NCBI GenBank assembly: GCA_963743705.1
Contig: CAVUQS010000012.1
Coordinates: 248,001-312,000 of the forward strand
Direction of reading: 5' to 3'
Length of the DNA stretch: 64,000 nucleotides
Origin: PALSA-243 sp963743705
Lineage (GTDB): Bacteria > Acidobacteriota > Terriglobia > Bryobacterales > Bryobacteraceae
Shown: positions 1 to 7,448 of the stretch, one piece after another
Position numbering within the stretch: the first letter of the stretch is position 1
Layout of the letters: the number at the start of each line of letters is the position of its first letter
Program-made: the position numbers and the translations under genes
Notes under the pieces: generated by a model
What the model saw: only the letters and a program-made list of their open reading frames with translations
What the model was told of the DNA's origin: nothing
Databases searched by the model: none

Positions 1-2406
1 ACCGATGCGAACGGCTTGGCGACTTTCTCCGGGCTCAGCATCTCGCTGGCAGGCACATATACCCTGCAAGCCAGCACTGCGGGCGCGGCTTCGGACACAA
101 GCGGTCAGTTCACCATTACCGTCGGCACACCAGCCATTATCGCCTCCACGGGCGGAACGTTGCAGAGCGCGTTCGTCCAGACCGTGTTTGGGTCGCCGCT
201 GCAGGTCATGGTTACCGACCTCGCTGGCAATCCCGCCGGCGGCGTAATGGTCATGTTCACGGCCCCGCTTTCCGGCGCCAGCGGGACCTTTGGCGGAGAG
301 ACCAGCATCACCGCAACCACGGATTCGCAAGGCCACGCCGCAGCCGTCATCACAGCAAACAATATTGCCGGCAGCTACGCAATAGTTGCGGCGACGGCGG
401 GAATCACCGGGTCGGCGACATTCTCACTAACCAATCTCCCCGCCGCCTCGACGTTGTTGACGTTCATCACACAGCCTTCCAACGCGCCCGCTGGACAAGC
501 GATCGCGCCGCCGGTAACCGTGCAGTTGCAGACCAGCACAAGATCGCCATCCAACACGGCAGGCGTAGCCATTGTGATGACTCTCAGCTCGGGCACAGGC
601 ACACTGCTCGGGACGGTGGTGCAATTGACGGATGCTATGGGCACGGCGACGTTCCCCGATCTGCGACTTAACGCCATCGGCGCAAAGCAGCTTAGCGCCA
701 GCACGGTTTCCACTCCCTCAGTGACAAGCAACTCGTTCCAGATCACGGCTGGAGCGCCAGTGAGCATCACGGCCATTTCAGGCACGCCGCAGGCCACCAA
801 TGTTTCTCAGGCGTTCCCGCTGCAACTCCAGGCGCAGGTGTTGGATGTCGCGGGAAATCCCGTACCGGGCGCCAGCGTTACTTTCGCCGCTCCGGGTTCC
901 GGACCGGGCGGAAGTTTCGCCGGTCCGACGAACATCATCGCGAATAACAATGGCGTGGCAGTCGCGCCCATTCTGACGGCCAATGGCACGGTAGGTACGT
1001 TTGCAGCGACGGCCAGCGCTGCCGGAGTCGCGACGGCCGCCTTCTTCTCATTGACCAACTTGCCCCAGAACGGTCCACTCACGGTCAGCCCCACGCAATT
1101 GAGCTTTGCAAGCCAATTTAATCAGACTCCACTCGGCCAATCCGTGCAGCTTACAGGCTCAGGGCCGACCGTGACCTGGACTGCGTCGAGCTCGGCGCCA
1201 TGGATCACAGTAAGTCCAACGAGCGGGAGCACGCCCGGCTCGGCGACGATTTCAGTGAATCCGGCAGGGCTGCCCCCTGGCAACTACAGCGGCGCCGTGG
1301 GTTTCAGCAGCTCCGTAGGGGCAAGCGCCGCTGTGCTCGTAACGTATACCGTTACCGGCCAACCGACTCTCTTGATCAGCCCGCCTCTGCCGGTCTTCGT
1401 CAGTCCCGACAGTACGATTGTACCGGCGACGCAGACGCTGCAAGCAACGTCTACCTCCGGCGATATCAGCTACAAGGTGGCAGCGCAGGTCAGTACTCCA
1501 ACCAACGGAAACTGGCTGAGCGTTACGCCGAGTCAGGGGCAAACCGTGGGCAACGTTCAGGTGAGCGTCAATCCAACCGGATTGAGCCAGGGGATCTACA
1601 ACGGCTCCGTGGTATTCACGCCGACCGATCCGACGATTACGCCAGTGGTCGTGCCCGTGATTCTGCTCTTAGGATGCGGGCAGGGCGGTTGCGGTAGCGC
1701 GCCCCCCACGATTCTCTCGGTGGTCAACGGAGCGAGCTTCCACCCCTCCGGGGCGCCAGGCGCCGCGATGGCCATTTTTGGAGTCAATCTCTCGGACAAC
1801 ATCTACACAGCGTCAACGTATCCATTGCCCACACAACTCGGGCCGACGACGGTTACTGTCAACGGCAACCTTGCGCCGTTGTACTACGTGAGCCCAACGC
1901 AAATCGATTTCCAGATGCCTAGCCACGTACCTGCAAGCAACGTGCAGGTGCAGGTGAATGTGTCGAGCAGCCCAGGCGGCGTACAGGCGCTGTTCCTGGG
2001 GCAGCCGCACACGTCCACTCTGACGGTAGTCGATCCAGGGTTGTTCGTGAACGCGGGCAATCGGGCTGCGGCGCTCAATCAGGACCTGAGCGCGCATACT
2101 CCCGCCACGCCGCTGCCCGCGGGAGCGCTAGTGCTGCTATTCATCACGGGCCAAGGGCCGATCACGCCCCCGATCCCCGATGGTACGGCGGCTCCGGCGA
2201 GTCCTTTGTCGACGATCAACGGAATGGTCACAGTAAACATCGGCGGCCAACTAGCTCAGGTAGCCTACGCGGGCGTGGCGCCAGGGTTCGCGGGATTATC
2301 GCAGATCAATGCGGTCATTCCGCCGGGACTGATCCCGGGCGACCAATCGGTGTTTATCACCATTAATGGCGTGTCGAGTAACGCCGGCCTGATTACGGTG
2401 AAGTAG
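1..2406 (+). CDS. Secreted Ig-repeat protein with C-terminal TIGR03437 domain (5' truncated)
   Basis: The frame is open from the first base, so the N-terminus and any signal peptide lie outside the window. The visible 801 codons are Ser/Thr/Gly/Ala-rich beta-structure. Two bacterial-Ig (invasin-like) repeats carry near-identical motifs, LAGNPAGGVMVMFTAP near codon 74 and VAGNPVPGASVTFAAP near codon 283. Two BACON-like repeats follow (APWITVSPTSG near codon 400, NWLSVTPSQG near 503). From about codon 568 to the end there is the roughly 230-residue domain beginning PPTILSVVNGASFHPSG, which is the TIGR03437 family typical of Solibacter-like Acidobacteria. Such proteins are presumed surface or secreted; the ligand is unknown. 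The stop is TAG at 2404. Confidence 0.85.
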   Translation, partial: TDANGLATFSGLSISLAGTYTLQASTAGAASDTSGQFTITVGTPAIIASTGGTLQSAFVQTVFGSPLQVMVTDLAGNPAGGVMVMFTAPLSGASGTFGGETSITATTDSQGHAAAVITANNIAGSYAIVAATAGITGSATFSLTNLPAASTLLTFITQPSNAPAGQAIAPPVTVQLQTSTRSPSNTAGVAIVMTLSSGTGTLLGTVVQLTDAMGTATFPDLRLNAIGAKQLSASTVSTPSVTSNSFQITAGAPVSITAISGTPQATNVSQAFPLQLQAQVLDVAGNPVPGASVTFAAPGSGPGGSFAGPTNIIANNNGVAVAPILTANGTVGTFAATASAAGVATAAFFSLTNLPQNGPLTVSPTQLSFASQFNQTPLGQSVQLTGSGPTVTWTASSSAPWITVSPTSGSTPGSATISVNPAGLPPGNYSGAVGFSSSVGASAAVLVTYTVTGQPTLLISPPLPVFVSPDSTIVPATQTLQATSTSGDISYKVAAQVSTPTNGNWLSVTPSQGQTVGNVQVSVNPTGLSQGIYNGSVVFTPTDPTITPVVVPVILLLGCGQGGCGSAPPTILSVVNGASFHPSGAPGAAMAIFGVNLSDNIYTASTYPLPTQLGPTTVTVNGNLAPLYYVSPTQIDFQMPSHVPASNVQVQVNVSSSPGGVQALFLGQPHTSTLTVVDPGLFVNAGNRAAALNQDLSAHTPATPLPAGALVLLFITGQGPITPPIPDGTAAPASPLSTINGMVTVNIGGQLAQVAYAGVAPGFAGLSQINAVIPPGLIPGDQSVFITINGVSSNAGLITVK

Positions 2407-2418
2407 CGGGGCGCAGCT

Positions 2419-3780
2419 TTACGCTTCCATGCCCATTTGCGTGAGGCGGTAGCGCAGGGCGTTTCTGGTGAGGCCGAGCAGGCGCGCGGCCTGGCTCTTG
2501 TTGCCATCGGCGCGGCGCAGGGCTTCGCGGATGATGTCCTGCTCGTACTGATCGAGCGTCAGACCTTCGGGCAGAAAATGCTGATCGGCGCCGGAGCTCA
2601 AGGCGCGCGGGCGCGGGGCGTTTTCGAGCTTGATATCGGCGGCGTCTAGTTCACTGCTGCCGGTACACATCACCAGGCTGCGCTCGATTACGTTTTCCAG
2701 TTCGCGCACGTTACCGGGCCAGTGGTAGCTCATCAGCTTTTCCATGGCGGCGTCGGTGATGGAGTCTACCTCGCAGCCGGCGTCGGGCGCGAGCTTGTGA
2801 ATGAAGTGATTCGCCAGAAATGGGATGTCCTGCTTGCGTTCGCGCAGCGATGGAATGTTCAGAGGCACGACGTTGAGACGGTAGTAGAGGTCCTCGCGGA
2901 AGGTGCCCTGCTCCAGCGCGGCACGGAGATCCTGGTTGGTGGCGGCAATCACGCGCACATCGATGTGGCGTGTGACGTTGCTGCCCAGGCGCTCGAATTC
3001 GCGCTCCTGCAGGACGCGCAGCAACTTCACTTGAATGGGGCCGGGCACGTCGCCGATTTCGTCCAAGAAGACCGTGCCGGTGTCGGCCTGCTCGAACTTG
3101 CCGGGCTTGGAAGTGTTGGCTCCGGTGAAGGCGCCCTTCTCGTAGCCGAAGAGCTCGCTTTCCATCAGGTTTTCAGGGATGGCGGTGCAGTTGATCTTGA
3201 CCAGCGGACGGTCGCGCCGCGGCGAATGAAAGTGGATGGCGCGCGCGATGAGATCTTTGCCTACACCGCTTTCCCCGGCCAGCAACACGGTGGCGCGGGT
3301 GGGCGCAACGCGTTCGATGGTGGCGAAGATTTCCTGCATGGCGCCGCTGCGGCCGATGATATTGTCGAATTCGTAACGGCGGCCGAGCTCTTCCTTGAGC
3401 TGGCGGTTTTCATCGCGCAGCGCGCGCATCTCAAGCGCTTTTTGGACCACCTGCATGAGGTGATCGAGGGAAAAGGGCTTGAGCAGGAAATCGGTGGCGC
3501 CGGCCTTCATGGCTTCGACGGCGGTTTCGACGCTGCCGAACGCCGTCATCATGATCACCGGGACCTGCGCGTTCTGGCGGCGGATGAGCGAGAGGAACTG
3601 GAGCCCATCCATGCCCGGCAATTTGAGATCGGTAAGAACGAGATCGGCGCGATCGACGATGCGCAACCCTTCTTCGGCCGCGGCGGCTTTATCGACCTCA
3701 AAACCCGCCGACGCCAGTTGCAGTTCGATCACGCGGCGAAGCTTTTCTTCGTCCTCGACTATCAGAATTCGCGTTTTCAT
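2419..3780 (-). CDS. NtrC-family sigma-54-dependent response regulator
   Basis: A 453-residue three-domain regulator. Residues 1-120 are a receiver domain with acidic pocket E9/D10/E11, phospho-acceptor D51 and the conserved Lys in FLLKPF. Residues 140-375 are an AAA+ sigma-54 activation domain with Walker A GESGVGKD (169-176), the sigma-54 contact loop GAFTGA (216-221) and Walker B VFLDEIGD (D240/E241). The C-terminal Fis-type helix-turn-helix reads GNKSQAARLLGLTRNALRYR. All catalytic motifs are intact. No histidine kinase lies beside it, so the partner and regulon cannot be read from context. A large two-tier palindrome (3781-3837) sits directly upstream of the start codon. Confidence 0.93.
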   Translation of the reverse strand: MKTRILIVEDEEKLRRVIELQLASAGFEVDKAAAAEEGLRIVDRADLVLTDLKLPGMDGLQFLSLIRRQNAQVPVIMMTAFGSVETAVEAMKAGATDFLLKPFSLDHLMQVVQKALEMRALRDENRQLKEELGRRYEFDNIIGRSGAMQEIFATIERVAPTRATVLLAGESGVGKDLIARAIHFHSPRRDRPLVKINCTAIPENLMESELFGYEKGAFTGANTSKPGKFEQADTGTVFLDEIGDVPGPIQVKLLRVLQEREFERLGSNVTRHIDVRVIAATNQDLRAALEQGTFREDLYYRLNVVPLNIPSLRERKQDIPFLANHFIHKLAPDAGCEVDSITDAAMEKLMSYHWPGNVRELENVIERSLVMCTGSSELDAADIKLENAPRPRALSSGADQHFLPEGLTLDQYEQDIIREALRRADGNKSQAARLLGLTRNALRYRLTQMGMEA

Positions 3781-3837
3781 GGCCCGGAAGACTCAGTGTA
3801 GCGTGGGTCGACGCGCTACACCGAGCCGGTCCGGGCC
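3781..3837. terminator. Two-tier inverted repeat between two minus-strand genes
   Basis: An outer stem GGCCCGGA (3781-3788) pairs with TCCGGGCC (3830-3837). An inner perfect stem GTGTAGCG (3796-3803) pairs with CGCTACAC (3814-3821). It lies between the stop of the outer-membrane protein gene (3861) and the start of the ntrC-type gene (3780), both read leftwards. It most likely ends the upstream transcript, although there is no T-run; it could also act in the 5' leader of the regulator. Confidence 0.55.
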
Positions 3838-3860
3838 AATTGGTTACGCCGCGCTTGAAC

Positions 3861-4490
3861 TTACCATCGGAACCCAAACGTGACGGGGAGGTAGTCGGTG
3901 TGGAAGTTACCCTCGAAGATGCGGTTGTATCTGGCTTCGGCAAAAAACTTACCATGCCATTTCGAGCCGAAGGCGATGCCCATACCGGCATCGATTCCGG
4001 GCTTGTTGACCGTGTAAGAGGCGAGAATCTGCGTGGTCGGCACGATCGTTGGGAAGAATCCGAAGAACGGATCGAAGCCGGTCACGACTGCCGCCGAAGG
4101 CTGCGTGAAGTCTTGCGTGCGGTGATAAATGCCGCCGCCCGCGGTCACATATACGTCAACGTGTTTTTGCGGCGTCAGGTGAACGATGGGATCCAGAGTC
4201 GCCGAGAACACGTGCAAGCCGCCGCCGGGAACGCCGATATTCTGAAGAGTGGTGGAGTTGATACCGAATGAATTGTAGTTGAGATCGATCAGCGCGCCGA
4301 CGTAAGGATTAAAGTTATAACCAAAACCGCCGCCTACGTTCCAACCTTCATCTACATGGCGGCCGGTGTTGCCAACGGGCGTGGTGAAGCCCGCGCCAAC
4401 ATTAAAAGCAAAGTGAGACGTTTCGGTTTGAGCGCTCGCGATGCCAAGCGCCAGTAGACCCGTGCAAGTGGTTAAGATCAAGCGTTTCAT
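3861..4490 (-). CDS. Outer-membrane beta-barrel protein
   Basis: A 209-residue precursor with a signal peptide (MKRLILTTCTGLLALGIASA, cleavage expected near residue 20). The rest alternates short Gly/aromatic-rich strands such as FGYNFNPYVGALIDLNYNSF and ends with a C-terminal tryptophan (VTFGFRW), the terminal aromatic expected for BAM-assembled barrels. Size and pattern match the small 8-stranded OmpA/OmpW-like barrel class (PF13505-like). It stands alone between the ntrC-type gene and a DUF892 gene. The cargo or function cannot be inferred. Start at 4490 gives a full signal sequence. Confidence 0.8.
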   Translation of the reverse strand: MKRLILTTCTGLLALGIASAQTETSHFAFNVGAGFTTPVGNTGRHVDEGWNVGGGFGYNFNPYVGALIDLNYNSFGINSTTLQNIGVPGGGLHVFSATLDPIVHLTPQKHVDVYVTAGGGIYHRTQDFTQPSAAVVTGFDPFFGFFPTIVPTTQILASYTVNKPGIDAGMGIAFGSKWHGKFFAEARYNRIFEGNFHTDYLPVTFGFRW

Positions 4491-4558
4491 TATTTAATAA
4501 GCTCCCGCGCTCGTATATGCACGGAACTTACCTTTGTTGAAAACCCGACTTACAGCCT

Positions 4559-5056
4559 CTAAGCTGTTCTGGCTGCTTCAACATTGACGCGGCGGTTAGC
4601 GATGGCGCTCAACTTGGCGTCGGCGGCTATTTCCTCATCGAGAGTTTCTTGCAGGATGGCGGCGGCGCGATCATGTCCTAATTGCCTGGCATAGGTGCGA
4701 AGCGTGCCGTATGCGGCGATCTCGTAGTGCTCGACGCGCTGGCACGCGGAAATGATGGCGGCGTCGCGCACCGCGGCGGTCGCCTCGGCGCCGAAGAGCT
4801 CGCCGCCTTCTTCCAGCAGACCTTGCATGCCGCGGCATTTCTGCGCGCGGGCGGTTTCGCCGTGCGTTTCGAAAATCTGCTCGATGCGGGCGGCGTGGGT
4901 GCGGCTTTCCTCGAGATGATCTTCCAACTCGCGGCGCAGCTCAGGCGAAGACGCCTTTGCGATTGCTTTAGGAAGCGCCTTGATAATCTGCTGTTCTGCG
5001 CTATATAAATCTTTCAATTCCAGAACATACAAGTCGTGTAAAGATTCCAGCTTCAT
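4559..5056 (-). CDS. DUF892 (YciE/YciF-like) ferritin-like protein
   Basis: A 165-residue all-helical protein opening MKLESLHDLYVLELKDLYSA, the typical start of the DUF892 family, with the ferritin-like pattern of E/H pairs (EEQII-type helix 1, DHLEESRTHAARIE in helix 2, QRVEHYEIAAYGTLR in helix 3, LDEEIAAD in helix 4). Family members are stress-induced and probably bind a di-iron centre; the true role is not established. An upstream in-frame ATG at 5119 exists, but the ATG at 5056 is preceded by a strong AGGAGG Shine-Dalgarno site and matches the family N-terminus, so the shorter form is chosen. Confidence 0.88.
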   Translation of the reverse strand: MKLESLHDLYVLELKDLYSAEQQIIKALPKAIAKASSPELRRELEDHLEESRTHAARIEQIFETHGETARAQKCRGMQGLLEEGGELFGAEATAAVRDAAIISACQRVEHYEIAAYGTLRTYARQLGHDRAAAILQETLDEEIAADAKLSAIANRRVNVEAARTA

Positions 5057-5153
5057 AATGGACCTCCTGAAAAATTGACGTTCGACGCGTCCATCCCGCA
5101 CGGGGCAAGAATCGCCCAAGGGTGGCGCGTTTCACATTGGCAGCTGTAACAGG

Positions 5154-6650
5154 TCAGGCGAGTTCGATCTTCTCCGCCGCAAGAACATGATTGATCGCAA
5201 GATAGAGATCGCCCTGTACGGAGTAGAAGTTGTCGATATTCTGAGTGAGCACATAGCAGAAGATCTCAACATTGATCGCGCCGGCTGTGACGCCCACGAT
5301 GCGCGCCGGCGTAGGCGGCGCCTCTACCTGATGGTTGGAAGCAAGCAACTTGCGCAGCGCATCGAGCAGCGCGCGCACCTTCTCTTCGGGCGTGGAACGC
5401 TGGATGGCAAGGGTGGGATTGAAAAGAATCTTGTCGCGAAGGCCAAAGTTTTCGAGGTTATAGCCGGCGAAAGTAGAGTTGGGGACGGAGACCACGGTGC
5501 GGTTGAGCGTGCGGATGCGCGTGGAACGCAACCCGATGTCTTCGAGAGCGCCGTAGAGATCGCCGAACTTGCCGAATTCACCTACGCGAATGGGATGATC
5601 GGCGATGACTGAAATGCCGCCGAAGATGTTGGCGATGGTTTGCTGCGCCGCCAAGGCGATAGCGATGCCGCCCACGCCCAGACCGGCCACAAGCGTGGCC
5701 GTGTTATATCCCCAGTTACTCAGGGCGAGCAAGACCGCGAGAATGGCGATGGCAACATTTACGGTGCGCCGGGTGAGATGCAGGATGGAGCGCGAGGCGA
5801 AGCGCCGGTTCTCATCCATGCGCGCTTCGACGCGCTCAATCGACAACTCCACCATGCGCATCAGGCACCAGGCGACGGACGCAAGGAAAAGCGCTTGCGC
5901 AAGGCGGCCCACATACAGGCGCGCGATGGCCGAGGGACCAATGAGCTCAAGGCCTACGCGAAAGAGGAGCAGGCAGAGCAGCACGCGCAGCGGCGCCAGC
6001 ACGGCCCGCACCCACGCCACGGTCTGCGTAACGTGAAAACGTTCGGCGGTGGCGCGCGCCACGGCCATCACCAGACGGTCGAACTGGCGCGAAATCGCGA
6101 CTAAGATCAGCGTGCCGAGAAGGAGCGCGATCCATTTCCAAAGCGGCGTCTTCCAGATCTGGATTTTCGAGAAAAACGGAGGCAGATGGCGCCCAATGGG
6201 CGATGGTGGTGCGCCGACGGCAAGCTTTGGAACCTCGACCAAGGCATCGTCCGAAAAAAGCCAGACGGGCGTGGCGCCGCGGGTAAGCGCGACCAATTGA
6301 AGATCAAGCGTGACGGGCTTCGAGTTGTCGTTCAAGGTAGCGATGTGCTCGCGGCCATTATCCTGGCTGCCTTGCGGATCACGGCTGATGCGCAGCACGC
6401 TCAAATCGGAATCGGAATCGAGCACGGCTTCGAGCTGTTTGGCGAGCTCAGGGCCGCGCTCGGCGCGCTTCGGCGCCGGGACGGAGCGCAGATCGAGATA
6501 TTGGGCGGCTTTGGAATAGTCGCCATCGCGGCACGCTTCGAGAAAATTAGTGACGGTGGAACGCGGGTTATCGCGGCCAAGCGAATCGGTGGCAGGCGCC
6601 ACTTGCGCAAACAGCGAAAGAGTGAGAAAAAACGTACACAAAGGTCTCAT
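5154..6650 (-). CDS. MscS-family mechanosensitive channel with extra periplasmic N-terminal region
   Basis: A protein of about 498 residues. An N-terminal signal sequence (MRPLCTFFLTLSLF) precedes about 130 soluble residues, then several membrane segments, then the MscS pore helix and beta domain. The hallmark stretch is LVAGLGVGGIAIALAAQQTI followed by NIFGGISVIADHPIRVGEF, with a C-terminal cytoplasmic domain after it. MscS channels release solutes on hypo-osmotic shock. An alternative start eight codons upstream (6674) has a weak GGAAAG site; 6650 is preferred because it gives a normal signal peptide. It is divergent from the SYLF gene. Confidence 0.88.
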   Translation of the reverse strand: MRPLCTFFLTLSLFAQVAPATDSLGRDNPRSTVTNFLEACRDGDYSKAAQYLDLRSVPAPKRAERGPELAKQLEAVLDSDSDLSVLRISRDPQGSQDNGREHIATLNDNSKPVTLDLQLVALTRGATPVWLFSDDALVEVPKLAVGAPPSPIGRHLPPFFSKIQIWKTPLWKWIALLLGTLILVAISRQFDRLVMAVARATAERFHVTQTVAWVRAVLAPLRVLLCLLLFRVGLELIGPSAIARLYVGRLAQALFLASVAWCLMRMVELSIERVEARMDENRRFASRSILHLTRRTVNVAIAILAVLLALSNWGYNTATLVAGLGVGGIAIALAAQQTIANIFGGISVIADHPIRVGEFGKFGDLYGALEDIGLRSTRIRTLNRTVVSVPNSTFAGYNLENFGLRDKILFNPTLAIQRSTPEEKVRALLDALRKLLASNHQVEAPPTPARIVGVTAGAINVEIFCYVLTQNIDNFYSVQGDLYLAINHVLAAEKIELA

Positions 6651-6716
6651 CGTAAGATAGGCAAAACACTGCATTCTTTCCGTACACAGTTAGGACTCCA
6701 CTGTTAGGATAGGTAC

Positions 6717-7409
6717 ATGCAAAAGCTTGCAATTACCCTCACCGCAGCACTTTTGCTGCCGGGACTTGTTTCGGCCGCGACCGACAGAACAAAGAACGCC
6801 GACCGCTTGGCCGATTCCGCCGCCTTATTTTCGGAAGTGATGGCAGCGCCGGATAAAGCAATTCCGCAGGATTTGATCAACAAATCCGCCTGCATCGTAT
6901 TGGTTCCCGCCCTGAAGAAAGCCGCATTCGTCGTGGGCGCAAAGTACGGGCGCGGTTTCGCGATTTGCCGCAACGCTAATGGCCAAGGATGGGGAGCGCC
7001 GGCCGCGATTCGCATCGAAGGCGGCAGCTTCGGACTGCAGATCGGCGTCTCGTCCACCGACATCATTCTGCTGATTATGAACGAGCGCGGCATGCGGCGC
7101 CTGACGACGGACAAGTTTACGATCGGCGCGGAAGCGACGGCGGCGGCCGGTCCGGTGGGACGCAACGCCAGCGCCCAGACGGATGCGCTGATGACGGCGG
7201 AGATTCTGTCGTGGTCGCGGTCGCGCGGGGCGTTTATCGGCGCGTCGCTCGATGGAGCGACCTTGCGCGGAGACACGGACGAGAACGAAATCATGTACGA
7301 CAAGCGCTGGACCAGCAAGGAAATTATCGGCAGCGGCGCCACTCCTCCGGCAGCGGCGGAGAAGCTGATTGGCTTGCTGACGAAGTATTCGGCGCGCAAA
7401 TCCGGGTAA
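6717..7409 (+). CDS. SYLF/YSC84-domain lipid-binding protein, exported
   Basis: A 230-residue protein with signal peptide MQKLAITLTAALLLPGLVSA. The remainder matches the SYLF (DUF500/YSC84) domain: KSACIVLVPALKKAAFVVGA, then YGRGFAICR, WGAPAAIRIEGGSFGLQIG, and AEILSWSRSRGAFIGASLDG. Eukaryotic SYLF domains bind phosphoinositides; in bacteria the domain is periplasmic or lipoprotein-like and its role is unclear. No Shine-Dalgarno site is visible. A -10-like TAGGAT ends six bases before the ATG, suggesting a leaderless transcript. It is divergent from the mscS gene. Confidence 0.85.
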   Translation: MQKLAITLTAALLLPGLVSAATDRTKNADRLADSAALFSEVMAAPDKAIPQDLINKSACIVLVPALKKAAFVVGAKYGRGFAICRNANGQGWGAPAAIRIEGGSFGLQIGVSSTDIILLIMNERGMRRLTTDKFTIGAEATAAAGPVGRNASAQTDALMTAEILSWSRSRGAFIGASLDGATLRGDTDENEIMYDKRWTSKEIIGSGATPPAAAEKLIGLLTKYSARKSG

Positions 7410-7448
7410 TTAACACCAACCATCCGCGGGCTGCCACGTACATTGTTC

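Noticed and set aside
2722..3801. 359-residue plus-strand frame opposite the NtrC-type gene
   Set aside because: Antisense shadow of a well-conserved gene in a high-GC genome; no domain or ribosome site.
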